The position numbers and the translations under genes were made by a program. Positions 6,067 through 12,152 of a stretch of DNA of 12,152 nt are shown here, piece by piece (positions within the stretch are counted from its first letter, which is position 1; the number at the start of each line of letters is the position of its first letter). The DNA is from Treponemataceae bacterium (GTDB lineage Bacteria > Spirochaetota > Spirochaetia > Treponematales > Treponemataceae). Below the pieces are notes generated by a model. The model was not told the DNA's origin and made no database searches. It saw only the letters and a list, made by a program, of their open reading frames with translations. The stretch spans positions 1 through 12,152 of the forward strand of contig JAILRX010000068.1 of the NCBI GenBank assembly GCA_024697985.1, given 5' to 3'.

Positions 6067-7721
6067 TAACCGTCCGACATGCTTCGGTTAATATCTCGCT
6101 GATAAAGTTCCTGATAAACCAAAGAACGCGTCTTAAGCATTTCTTTTCGTTCCTGTGGGAACGGCATGTGTCGCCAGAAAATTCCTCGGACTTCTTTATC
6201 AAGTTTCATCATACCTTCAGATTCAAATTTCATCCAAAGGATGTAGTCTTCAATGAACTTTTCTTTTACATCACCTTTTAATTTCTGTGATGTGAACCAC
6301 TGATAATACTGACCGGTCAGACCTTCTTCCATCCAATAGTAAGAAGCCTTCTCTTTTGCAACCTGCCATCTAAGGTCAGCGCAGGCCAGAAGGATTGTGT
6401 ACTGTAGGTTTTTAGGATACATCGGAACAATGATTCGTCCACGGCTTGTAACACGGTTGAATCTGTCGAAAGGTTCCCAACAGAAACCGAAATCACCGTA
6501 GGTAGGAATCAGGATTACGTAAGGCACGATTCGGTTCAAGACGTTTTTGTGGACACGGCAGAAAACTCCAGGATCGAGCGATTCAACCCAGGCCATTTCG
6601 CGCAGGACGTTCTCCCTGAAACCGATTCCTTTTGGAATACAGTGGAAAAATTCTTTTGTGAAAATCGGGAAGTGATTTCCCATTCGGCCGACTGACATTT
6701 TTGCCATCTGTCGGACCGTATCAAATTCAGTCATAAAGTCTGCGTTATTGACTTCTACGACGTTGCCGGCCAAAGCAAGTTTTTCATCAAGATGTTTTGA
6801 AGTTTCGTTTGCTTCTTCAAGGTCCGAGATGTACTGTGCGATTTCTCGGTCAATTTTGATGAGGAGTCGTACTTTTTCTGCAATGTCGTTACCCAATTTC
6901 TTTTGAACTTCAGAAAGGCATTCCTTGTGTTTTGTTCCAGGAATCTGCGGATGTGCGCAAAATTCATCAAGGTGGCCTTTAAGGGCATTTTCCATGTTCT
7001 GTCGTTCGTTTTCTTTGGCAGCGAGCATGGTTTCAGCATTCTGAACTTTTCCCTGAGCCTTGGTTTTAAGCTGCATAAGTCGGGCTGTTTCTTCAGAACT
7101 TCCGGCTGGAGCACCTTTTGCACGAGGCTTTGCTTCATCAGTGGCAGAAATTGTTATTATTCCCTGAGCGATGTTAGTAAACCATTCATCAAGATAATAA
7201 ACCGGTTCGCCGAATGAATTATCCTGGAAGGAACGTGAGAAAATATCCTTCTGCTCATCAGTCATCAATGAAGGAAGCAAAATTCCAAAGCGGAGGAGCA
7301 TCCTTTTGCATTCAGGGATGTCAGGTCGTTTTACCTTCTGTGAAATTGAACGCAGAACTTCCCAATATGGTGTGACAATTTGCTGTCGGAAAATTGTTCG
7401 GTCTTTAGGATCCTTGCAGGTAAGATATTTTGAAAGGAGGCTGTGCAGTCGCTGAGCAACTTCCGGTTCATCGGTTAGAGCCGTTTTATAGTAAGCCTTA
7501 TCAGAATAAACCTGAGTAAGCGGTGTGTCTGCAATGAATTTATCAATTGGTGGAAACTTGGTTTTTGTCAAATCAACTGCATTAGCAGCGTTACTTGCTG
7601 ATGTGCCTTCGGATTTTGAGTCTCCGTTTTCGGCAGTTTTATCAGTATCAACTGGGGCTGTATCAAATTCTAAATTGGATTCTGCAAGCAATGCAGCAAT
7701 TTCTGGTGAAATATCGCTCAT
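6063..7721 (-). CDS. Conserved-looking coiled-coil protein of unknown function
   Basis: I do not recognise this 552-residue protein. No signal peptide or membrane helix is visible, so it is probably cytoplasmic. Order of parts: a short N-terminal helix (MSDISPEIAALLAES), a Ser/Ala/Asp-rich low-complexity segment (about 18-50), a helical region (55-195) rich in Arg, Tyr and Trp, a Pro/Ala/Gly linker (196-208), a long charged coiled coil (about 209-317, with a break near HPQIPGTKHK), and a C-terminal domain rich in aromatic residues (about 330-552) with many Trp, Tyr and Phe. I chose ATG 7721. An ATG at 7763 would add 14 residues overlapping the predicted promoter and has no ribosome site. It is transcribed alone, divergently from yifB and convergently with the Nif3-like gene. 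The aromatic-rich C-terminus hints at a folded interaction domain, but no catalytic motif is apparent. Confidence 0.8.
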   Translation of the reverse strand: MSDISPEIAALLAESNLEFDTAPVDTDKTAENGDSKSEGTSASNAANAVDLTKTKFPPIDKFIADTPLTQVYSDKAYYKTALTDEPEVAQRLHSLLSKYLTCKDPKDRTIFRQQIVTPYWEVLRSISQKVKRPDIPECKRMLLRFGILLPSLMTDEQKDIFSRSFQDNSFGEPVYYLDEWFTNIAQGIITISATDEAKPRAKGAPAGSSEETARLMQLKTKAQGKVQNAETMLAAKENERQNMENALKGHLDEFCAHPQIPGTKHKECLSEVQKKLGNDIAEKVRLLIKIDREIAQYISDLEEANETSKHLDEKLALAGNVVEVNNADFMTEFDTVRQMAKMSVGRMGNHFPIFTKEFFHCIPKGIGFRENVLREMAWVESLDPGVFCRVHKNVLNRIVPYVILIPTYGDFGFCWEPFDRFNRVTSRGRIIVPMYPKNLQYTILLACADLRWQVAKEKASYYWMEEGLTGQYYQWFTSQKLKGDVKEKFIEDYILWMKFESEGMMKLDKEVRGIFWRHMPFPQERKEMLKTRSLVYQELYQRDINRSMSDGY

Positions 7722-7728
7722 AACTTCT

Positions 7729-7757
7729 ATTTTACCATTACACACGATTAAAGGCAA
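7729..7757 (-). promoter_or_regulatory. Putative sigma-70 promoter of the coiled-coil gene, leaderless geometry
   Basis: On the minus strand, TTGCCT (7757-7752), a 17-base spacer and TAAAAT (7734-7729) form a good promoter; the spacer ends in TGG. Only AGAAGTT separates the -10 from the ATG at 7721, so the transcript should start within a base or so of the start codon. No usable Shine-Dalgarno remains. Confidence 0.5.
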
Positions 7758-7769
7758 ATACATAAGGAT

Positions 7770-7783
7770 AAAAAAATTTTTTT
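7770..7783. promoter_or_regulatory. A7T7 tract in the divergent yifB intergenic region
   Basis: Seven A followed by seven T form a 14-base palindrome midway between the two divergent genes. Such tracts bend or stiffen DNA and can stimulate nearby promoters. I see no convincing -35/-10 pair for yifB in the remaining AT-rich bases. Confidence 0.3.
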
Positions 7784-7839
7784 CTTAAAATTAACTCAAA
7801 ATTAAAAACGCTGACAATAATTCTTTTAGAGGTTGATTT

Positions 7840-9408
7840 ATGAATATTGTTAGTTTTTCACCGTTCGGTTATGAAGGTTCGATTGTGACTATCGAAGTTG
7901 ATTTGCGCAGGGGAATTCCGGCCGTGGATATTGTGGGTTTGGCCGACGGAGCCATCAAAGAATCAAGGGAAAGGATGCATTCGGCGATTATCAATTCAGG
8001 ATTTGATTTTCCGAGGGAAAGAGTTTTGATCAGTCTTTCGCCTGCTGATTTGAAAAAAGAAGGCGCTGGATTTGATCTCGCGATTGCCCTTGCAGTGCTG
8101 ATGGCCCAAAAACGGCTTGAAGGCATGGCCGAAATTGAAGGTCCGATTCTTGTGATGGGAGAACTCGAACTTTCTGGAAAAGTCAGGCCTGTCCGTGGAA
8201 TTCATGCGGCAGTTTCGACGGCTTTTGAATGCGGAGTCAGAAACTGTATTGTCTGCTCGGACAATAAATTTGAGGCCGGCGGCGTTGAAGGGATGAATGT
8301 GTTTGAATGCAATTTTCTTTCTGATGCGTTTGCCTGTCTTGAAAAAATCGGACGGGGAGAAATTGACAATTGTTTTTGTTCAAAAATTGCTTTGGAAAAC
8401 AGCAGCGAAACTGATTTTGGTTCCGTTCAATTTCCTCCGATTGAAGAAGGAACCGATTTTGCTGAAGTGAAAAATCAGCCTTTCCTGGTCCGCGGCCTTC
8501 AGATAGCCGCCGCCGGACGCCACAATCTGTTAGCCTTCGGGTCGCCAGGCTGTGGAAAAACGCTGGCGTTGCAGCGTTTTGTCTCGCTTCTTCCGTATCT
8601 GGATGAAGAAGAAGCGAGAAGCGTTACACGCATCCACAGCCTGGCGGGATTGGTCGGACGGGAAGTTTCTCTTGTGAGAAAACGGCCGTTCAGGATGCCG
8701 CATCAAAGTGCCTCTCTGGAAGGCGTCTGCGGCGGCGGGGTCCATTGTGCGCCCGGCGAAGTATCGCTGGCACACAACGGCGTCCTGTTTTTGGACGAAG
8801 CGGCCGAATTCAGAAGCTCGGTTTTGCAGATGCTGCGTGTGCCGCTCGAACAGCACACCTTGACGTTGTGCCGGGCGGGGCGGTCGACGGTTTACCCGGC
8901 TGATTTTCAGCTTTTGCTTGCGACAAATCCGTGTCCGTGCGGTAATTTTGGAAGCAGGGAAAAAATCTGTCTTTGTTCGGTTCGTTCGGTCGAACAGTAT
9001 TGGAAAAAATTCAGTGCGCCGCTTTTGGACCGTATCGACATCAGGATTCCTGTCGAATCTGTGCCTGAGTCTGGAACATCGAGCGATTTTTCATCGAGTG
9101 TTTCATCAGCAGAACTGCGTGTTGGAATCGGCCGAGCCATCCACACGCAAAAAGTCCGACAGGGGAAATACAACTCACGCCTTTATCCTGAAGAAGTGAA
9201 CCTGTATTGTGCTCTTTCGTCGGAATGCAATCAGTTTTTGGACGAAGCGGCCTATGAGCATCGGCTTTCGGCACGTGCGGTAAGTTCCTGTAAAAAAATC
9301 GCCCGTACAATTGCGGATATGGAAGGTCACGAATCCATTGAATTTGCTGATCTGGAAGAAGCGGTCAAATACAGGAAAAATGAGGGAGGCCTGAGTCTGT
9401 GTTGTTAG
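7840..9408 (+). CDS. yifB: YifB/ComM-family Mg-chelatase-like AAA+ ATPase
   Basis: This 522-residue protein is a full-length YifB/ComM homologue. The N-terminal Lon-protease-like ChlI domain is recognisable in GYEGSIVTIEVDLRRGIPAV, SRERMHSAI and SPADLKKEGAGFDLAIALAV. The AAA+ Mg-chelatase domain has Walker A GSPGCGKT (residues 234-241) and Walker B VLFLDE (315-320). The characteristic Cys-rich NPCPCG...CLC segment (Cys365, 367, 377, 379) and LLDRIDI follow, then the C-terminal helical domain. ComM in naturally transformable bacteria is a hexameric helicase that drives branch migration during recombination. In other bacteria the role is unclear, and competence in this organism should not be assumed. 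The start is supported by AGAGG (7828-7832) seven bases upstream. It is divergent from the coiled-coil gene, and a toxin-antitoxin pair follows directly. Confidence 0.95.
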   Translation: MNIVSFSPFGYEGSIVTIEVDLRRGIPAVDIVGLADGAIKESRERMHSAIINSGFDFPRERVLISLSPADLKKEGAGFDLAIALAVLMAQKRLEGMAEIEGPILVMGELELSGKVRPVRGIHAAVSTAFECGVRNCIVCSDNKFEAGGVEGMNVFECNFLSDAFACLEKIGRGEIDNCFCSKIALENSSETDFGSVQFPPIEEGTDFAEVKNQPFLVRGLQIAAAGRHNLLAFGSPGCGKTLALQRFVSLLPYLDEEEARSVTRIHSLAGLVGREVSLVRKRPFRMPHQSASLEGVCGGGVHCAPGEVSLAHNGVLFLDEAAEFRSSVLQMLRVPLEQHTLTLCRAGRSTVYPADFQLLLATNPCPCGNFGSREKICLCSVRSVEQYWKKFSAPLLDRIDIRIPVESVPESGTSSDFSSSVSSAELRVGIGRAIHTQKVRQGKYNSRLYPEEVNLYCALSSECNQFLDEAAYEHRLSARAVSSCKKIARTIADMEGHESIEFADLEEAVKYRKNEGGLSLCC

Positions 9409-9409
9409 G

Positions 9410-9424
9410 TGGAATTGTGCTTTT
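9410..9424 (+). repeat. Left copy of a 15-bp direct repeat flanking the toxin-antitoxin pair
   Basis: TGGAATTGTGCTTTT begins two bases after the yifB stop codon and recurs without mismatch at 10026-10040, just after the toxin stop. Bases on either side differ between copies, so the match is exactly 15. The pair brackets the antitoxin promoter and both genes. It resembles a target-site duplication or a recombination scar; the cause is inferred. Confidence 0.65.
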
Positions 9425-9426
9425 TG

Positions 9427-9455
9427 TTGACAAAATGATGTATGGTGTATTACAT
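9427..9455 (+). promoter_or_regulatory. Promoter and putative operator of the toxin-antitoxin operon
   Basis: A perfect -35 TTGACA (9427-9432) is followed after 15 bases by TATTAC (9448-9453), which is preceded by TG at 9446-9447 in an extended -10 fashion. An imperfect inverted repeat, ATGTA (9438-9442) with TACAT (9451-9455), spans the spacer and -10. This is where ribbon-helix-helix antitoxins of this class bind to autorepress. The operator call rests on position and symmetry only. Confidence 0.6.
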
Positions 9456-9464
9456 TTGAAAGCA

Positions 9465-9471
9465 AGAGGTG
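9465..9471 (+). promoter_or_regulatory. Shine-Dalgarno that fixes the antitoxin start
   Basis: AGAGGTG lies five bases before the ATG at 9477. It decides for that start over an in-frame GTG at 9399 that would overlap yifB and translate the promoter region. Confidence 0.75.
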
Positions 9472-9476
9472 ACAAA

Positions 9477-9749
9477 ATGACAGCAATTAGCATACGTTTA
9501 GATGATAATACAAAAGAAAAATTCGGGGAATTCTGTGATGAGGCAGGGCTTTCGGTTTCAGCTGCGATTACGATGTTTATAAAAACTGTAGTTCGGGAAA
9601 AAAGGATTCCGTTTGAAATAAGAACAACTGCTCCTGTCGATAAAAGCGATTTTTACAGTGAGGAAAATCAAAAATGGCTTAGCGAGCAGGTCCGTCTTTA
9701 TAATGAGGGAAAACTTCATTTTGAAGAACATGAATTAATACGGGAATAA
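9477..9749 (+). CDS. RelB/DinJ-family antitoxin
   Basis: This 90-residue protein has the ribbon-helix-helix opening of RelB/DinJ antitoxins: a short DNA-binding strand (AISIRLDDNTKEKF), then a helix-turn-helix pair (GEFCDEAGLSVSAAITMFIKTVVREKRIPFEI) ending in the family-typical IPFEI. The charged tail (about residues 50-90, with SEENQKWLSEQVRLYNEGK) would wrap and neutralise the toxin. The dimer is expected to bind the operator overlapping the promoter and repress the operon, with the toxin as co-regulator. It has its own strong promoter and Shine-Dalgarno and sits two bases before the toxin gene. DinJ normally partners YafQ and RelB partners RelE, while YoeB normally partners YefM. Here the partner is clearly YoeB-like, so it is a mixed pair. 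The family call is strong; binding specificity is inferred. Confidence 0.92.
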   Translation: MTAISIRLDDNTKEKFGEFCDEAGLSVSAAITMFIKTVVREKRIPFEIRTTAPVDKSDFYSEENQKWLSEQVRLYNEGKLHFEEHELIRE

Positions 9750-9751
9750 AA

Positions 9752-10015
9752 ATGAAAAAAATCTGGACCGATTTAGGCTGGGAACAATATCTTTTTTGGC
9801 AGGTGCAGGACAAGAAAATCTTGAAAAAAATCAATCGGCTGCTAGATGATATTTCCCGAAACGGATACAAAGGCATAGGGCATCCGGAACCATTAAAAGG
9901 AAATCTGAGCGGTTGGTACAGTAGAGAAATCGATGATAAAAATCGACTTGTATATAAAATTGAAAATGAAGATATAATCATCTTGCAATGCAAAAACCAC
10001 TACTTCGATAAATAA
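9752..10015 (+). CDS. yoeB: Txe/YoeB-family toxin (ribosome-dependent mRNA endonuclease)
   Basis: This 87-residue protein aligns with E. coli YoeB almost end to end. Shared blocks include the IW start, the YLxWQ..DKKI segment, KKIN, KPEPLK-like HPEPLKGNLSGWYSR, RLVY and the C-terminal HY. The catalytic residues known for YoeB are all present at the same numbering: Glu46, Arg65, His83 and Tyr84, so the toxin is predicted active. YoeB cuts mRNA at the ribosomal A site and halts translation when antitoxin is lost. The C-terminus is three residues longer (FDK) than E. coli YoeB. The gene starts two bases after the antitoxin stop, so translation is probably coupled; only a weak CGGGA precedes it. 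No terminator is visible after it, and the right direct repeat begins ten bases later. Confidence 0.95.
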   Translation: MKKIWTDLGWEQYLFWQVQDKKILKKINRLLDDISRNGYKGIGHPEPLKGNLSGWYSREIDDKNRLVYKIENEDIIILQCKNHYFDK

Positions 10016-10025
10016 TCAATTTTTC

Positions 10026-10040
10026 TGGAATTGTGCTTTT
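10026..10040 (+). repeat. Right copy of the 15-bp direct repeat
   Basis: This is identical to 9410-9424. The copy contributes the likely -35 (TTGTGC, 10031-10036) of the yqeY promoter. Deleting from 9410 to 10025 would leave one repeat copy and an intact yifB-to-yqeY junction. Confidence 0.65.
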
Positions 10041-10060
10041 GATTTGTTTGGTGATATAAT
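10031..10060 (+). promoter_or_regulatory. Putative promoter of the yqeY-like gene
   Basis: A perfect -10 TATAAT (10055-10060) lies 18 bases after a weak -35 TTGTGC (10031-10036). Transcription would start near 10067, giving a leader of about 26 bases with GGAG (10082-10085). Confidence 0.55.
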
Positions 10061-10092
10061 CAATCAATTCATTTTACTTACGGAGATAAAAA

Positions 10093-10515
10093 ATGACTTT
10101 AAAAGAATTAAACGTAGAACGACTTAAGATCCGAAAAGAAGATCCTGTTCGTGCAAATGTACTTACAATGCTCGTAAATGCTGTAAAAAACGTGACGATT
10201 GATGAACGCCGACCGGAAACAGATGCGGATTTTGCAAAAGCTGCAATGAAAATGTACAACGAAACCAAAACAAATATTGCTGATTATAAATCAAACGGCG
10301 CTGATACAGCAGAACTCGAGGCAGAACTTGCCGTAATCGAAACATTCCTTCCAAAAATGCTCAGTGAAGATGAAATGATTGCTGCGGCAAAAAAGGTTGT
10401 TGAAAGCCTTCCAGAAGGCGACCGTGTTTTGAAAAACATCATGCCACGTCTCAAAGAAATCGAAGGATTTGACATGAAGGCTGCCAAAACTATCGTAGAA
10501 AAGGTTTTGGGTTAA
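10093..10515 (+). CDS. YqeY family protein (GatB/YqeY domain)
   Basis: This 140-residue protein matches the stand-alone YqeY family, which shares the C-terminal helical domain of GatB, a subunit of the tRNA-dependent amidotransferase. Recognisable features are the N-terminal helix with VRANVLTMLVNAVKN, the middle helices ending in ELAVIETFLPKMLSEDEM, and the C-terminal small domain with KNIMPRLKEIEGFDMKAAKTIVEKVLG. Family members are usually about 147-150 residues, so this one is slightly short but complete. The GatB domain contacts tRNA, and a tRNA-related role is assumed for YqeY; direct function is not established. GGAG (10082-10085) precedes the ATG by seven bases, and the gene has its own promoter in the gap after the toxin gene. 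It is convergent with htpG and ends before a shared bidirectional terminator. Confidence 0.92.
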   Translation: MTLKELNVERLKIRKEDPVRANVLTMLVNAVKNVTIDERRPETDADFAKAAMKMYNETKTNIADYKSNGADTAELEAELAVIETFLPKMLSEDEMIAAAKKVVESLPEGDRVLKNIMPRLKEIEGFDMKAAKTIVEKVLG

Positions 10516-10520
10516 AAAGC

Positions 10521-10597
10521 GGCAGTCAGTTGTGCGCGAATTTTTGACGCGGAGCTAAGCTTAGTAGTGAAAACAGCGCGAATTAAGTTTGGCCCGC
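10521..10597. repeat. Degenerate relatives of the GC-rich TAAGTTGAG repeat
   Basis: GGCAGTCAGTTGTGCGCG (10521-10538) matches the 2491 copy at 15 of 18 positions. GGAGCTAAGCTTAGT (10551-10565) matches the 2526 copy at 12 of 15. A third, weaker segment around AATTAAGTTTGGCCCGC (10581-10597) shares TTAAGTT and a GC-rich edge. Together with TAAATTGAG at 10721-10729 they surround the yqeY/htpG terminator, just as the first set surrounds the 2546 terminator. Confidence 0.5.
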
Positions 10598-10628
10598 ACA
10601 AAATTTGCACAAAATTTGCACAAAATTT
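10596..10628. repeat. Three perfect 11-bp tandem repeats (GCACAAAATTT)
   Basis: GCACAAAATTT occurs three times in a row with no mismatch, at 10596-10606, 10607-10617 and 10618-10628. The 11-base unit is close to one helical turn and contains AAATTT, so the stretch is likely curved. It lies between convergent genes, away from any start codon. It may be a replication-slippage product or a protein-binding site. Confidence 0.85.
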
Positions 10629-10634
10629 AAACAT

Positions 10635-10703
10635 AAAAAACCGGACATCGTGCGGCTAAATTCGAAGTGATCTTCTGACAGTCGGCATCCTGCCCGGTTT
10701 TTT
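10635..10703. terminator. Bidirectional terminator between yqeY and htpG, with a long apical region
   Basis: AAAAAACCGG (10635-10644) pairs with CCGGTTTTTT (10694-10703), a 10-bp stem that carries its own T-tail in both directions. The 49 bases between the arms contain a small GAAG/CTTC hairpin (10664-10675). The long loop is unusual, but the A-run/T-run symmetry and the position between convergent stops support the call. Confidence 0.7.
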
Positions 10704-10711
10704 GATTTTTA

Positions 10712-10744
10712 AACTCGCCGTAAATTGAGTTTTACTTGCGAGTT
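10712..10744. other. Inverted repeat downstream of htpG
   Basis: AACTCGC (10712-10718) pairs with GCGAGTT (10738-10744) around a 19-base loop containing a degenerate TAAATTGAG repeat core. It lies in the 3' region of htpG on the minus strand. No T-run follows, so it is not called a terminator. Confidence 0.4.
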
Positions 10745-10764
10745 ATTTGCACGTTATAAGCGCT

Positions 10765-12152
10765 TTATTTGCTAAGCAGCTTGTTCATCCTCTTAACGAA
10801 TTCAGCTGGATCGTTGAGTTCTGCTCCTCCAACGAGAAGAGCCTGGTCAAGCAGGACTTCTGAAATATCAGCGATGTATGCTTCATCATCTGAATCCTTG
10901 ATTTTTGCGATGATTGCATGATCAGCGTTGATTTCAAGAATTGGCTTGAGAGTTCCAAACATATTCTGTCCCATAGCCCTCATCATCCTTTCCATCTGGA
11001 AACTTGGATCGTTTTCATCAACTACGATGCAGCAAGGCGAATCGCTCAATCGCTTTGAAAGAACAACGTCCTTAACTTTGTCGCCAAGGGCCTTCTTGAT
11101 TTTTTCCAAAACAGGCTTGATTTCTTCGGCCTTCTTTTCGGCTTCTTCCTTATTGATTCCGAGTTCTTCGTCGCTTCCAGCTCTGTTTACGGCCTTAAGG
11201 TCAAAGTCCTTGTATTTTCCAAGACCTGGAATGACGATGTCGTCGATGTCGTCGCTCATGATCAAAACTTCGAAACCGGCTTTCTTGTATGCTTCCAAAA
11301 GCGGGCTTGCTCTTAAGTTTTTCTCGTCACCGCCTGTGATGTAGTAAATTGCTTTCTGATCAGTCTTCATTCGCTGAACGTAGTCTGCAAGGCTTGTCCA
11401 TTTTTCACCCTTGAGTCCGTCTGGAAGTTCACCTGTTCCTTCATCAGCGGTACTCTTGAATCTGATGATTTCTGCGATTTCATCCTTGTTTGCAAAATCG
11501 CTGTAAAGTCCTTCCTTCAAAGGTCGGTTGTACTGGCTGATGAACTGTGCCCATTTTTCGATTGCTTCTTTCTGCTCATCAGTTCGGTCTTTTGCATCAA
11601 CTGCGAGGGCCTTTGCTGATTTTTCTCCCATCTTCTTGAATTCGCTCAAAAGTTTCTTTACAGATTGGGTCTTGATTGCGCTCAAGATTCGGTTCTGCTG
11701 TAAAATTTCTCGACTTACGTTCAAAGGCAAATCTTCGCTGTCGATGATACCTTTTACGAATCGCAGGTAGCTTGGCAAAAGTTCCTTGTCATCATCAGTG
11801 ATGAAAACTCGTTTTACGTAAAGCTTAACGCCGCTTGCGTAATCAGCCTGATACATGTCGAAAGGTGCGGTTTCAGGAACATAGAAAAGAGTCGTGTATT
11901 CCTGGGTTCCTTCTGCGTTTGTGTGGACGTACATCAAAGGATTGCTTGAATCATGCGAAATGGTTTTGTAGAAATCCTTGTAATCGTCCGGCTTCAATTC
12001 GCTCTTGCTTCTCTTCCAGAGTGCTGAAGCCGAGTTGATTTTATCAACTTTATTTTCAGTTTCTGTGATGTTGCCTTTGTCGTCATATTTGTTCTGTTCG
12101 TAATGCAGGTAAATAGGGAAGGCGATATGATCTGAGTATTTTTTGATGAGGT
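10765..12152 (-). CDS. htpG: Molecular chaperone HtpG (Hsp90), 5' part outside window
   Basis: The frame runs open to the window edge, giving 461 residues of the C-terminal part of HtpG; the N-terminal ATPase domain lies beyond position 12152. The fragment begins in the middle domain (LIKKYSDHIAFPIYLHYE). It continues through INSASALWKRSKSEL, NPLMYVHTNAEGTQEYTTLFYVP and the conserved YLRFVKGIIDSEDLPLNVSREILQ, whose Arg contacts ATP gamma-phosphate in Hsp90s. Further on are RMKTDQKAIYYITGG, the VKDVVLSKRLSDSPCCIV block and the C-terminal dimerisation helices ending ELNDPAEFVKRMNKLLSK. All blocks align with E. coli HtpG without frameshift. The TTG at 11997 is an internal Leu codon, not a start. 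HtpG is a cytoplasmic ATP-dependent dimeric chaperone, usually heat-inducible; its promoter is not in view. It converges on yqeY across a shared terminator. Confidence 0.97.
   Translation of the reverse strand, partial: LIKKYSDHIAFPIYLHYEQNKYDDKGNITETENKVDKINSASALWKRSKSELKPDDYKDFYKTISHDSSNPLMYVHTNAEGTQEYTTLFYVPETAPFDMYQADYASGVKLYVKRVFITDDDKELLPSYLRFVKGIIDSEDLPLNVSREILQQNRILSAIKTQSVKKLLSEFKKMGEKSAKALAVDAKDRTDEQKEAIEKWAQFISQYNRPLKEGLYSDFANKDEIAEIIRFKSTADEGTGELPDGLKGEKWTSLADYVQRMKTDQKAIYYITGGDEKNLRASPLLEAYKKAGFEVLIMSDDIDDIVIPGLGKYKDFDLKAVNRAGSDEELGINKEEAEKKAEEIKPVLEKIKKALGDKVKDVVLSKRLSDSPCCIVVDENDPSFQMERMMRAMGQNMFGTLKPILEINADHAIIAKIKDSDDEAYIADISEVLLDQALLVGGAELNDPAEFVKRMNKLLSK

Noticed and set aside
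6755..7217. Overlapping open frames on both strands within the coiled-coil gene
   Set aside because: No ribosome sites or homology; they arise from codon use in the real gene.
7722..7763. Upstream ATG at 7763 for the coiled-coil gene
   Set aside because: It would translate the -35/-10 elements and lacks a ribosome site; ATG 7721 is better placed.
7840..9408. YifB as evidence of a competence or DNA-uptake locus
   Set aside because: YifB/ComM is widespread in non-competent bacteria, and no other competence gene is present.
9399..9476. Longer antitoxin reading frame starting at a GTG inside yifB
   Set aside because: The RelB/DinJ homology begins at the ATG at 9477, and the extension covers the direct repeat and promoter.
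10596..10628. Tandem array as a CRISPR or replication iterons
   Set aside because: Units are contiguous with no spacers, only three copies, and no cas, rep or dnaA gene is nearby.
11995..11997. TTG as the start of htpG
   Set aside because: Homology to HtpG continues without a break upstream to the window edge; the codon is an internal Leu.

Overview
The window looks like chromosomal DNA from a spirochaete, most probably a host-associated Treponema. That assignment is inference. It rests on an exported, barrel-like protein ending in Phe, a large spirochaete-style protein of unknown family, and the overall codon style; no rRNA or other marker gene is present. The sequence is a moderately AT-rich core-type region, and only one short stretch looks accessory.

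Layout. Positions 1-2487 (+) hold the 3' part of an acidic, Ser/Thr/Gly-rich protein of unknown family, then a signal-peptide-bearing predicted outer-membrane beta-barrel, 15 bases apart and probably one operon. A bidirectional terminator inside GC-rich repeats separates them from a convergent, divergent-sequence SDF-family (dicarboxylate/amino acid:cation) transporter (2668-3897, -). Facing away from it is a two-gene unit (+): a four-helix membrane protein with an alpha/beta-hydrolase-like tail that lacks the usual catalytic motifs (3952-5127), and a Nif3/YbgI-type metal-binding protein (5143-5913). Four consecutive perfect hairpins fill the gap to a convergent coiled-coil protein of unknown function (6063-7721, -). 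Divergent from that is yifB/comM (7840-9408, +), then a RelB/DinJ-type antitoxin and YoeB toxin pair (9477-10015, +) bracketed by a 15-bp direct repeat, then a YqeY/GatB-like protein (10093-10515, +). A second bidirectional terminator with related GC-rich repeats and an 11-bp tandem repeat precedes the convergent 3' two-thirds of htpG (10765 to the window end, -).

How it works together. Most genes are housekeeping: chaperone, tRNA-amidotransferase-related YqeY, YifB and Nif3. The toxin-antitoxin pair is the only clear accessory cassette, and its flanking direct repeat suggests it was inserted between yifB and yqeY. The most notable non-coding signals are that cassette footprint, the four-hairpin cluster at 5923-6066, a short GC-rich repeat family around both convergent terminators, and three promoters placed so that transcription should begin at or within about a base of the start codon (leaderless-type genes). 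I found no tRNA, rRNA, CRISPR array or insertion sequence, and no clearly new multi-gene defence or biosynthetic system.
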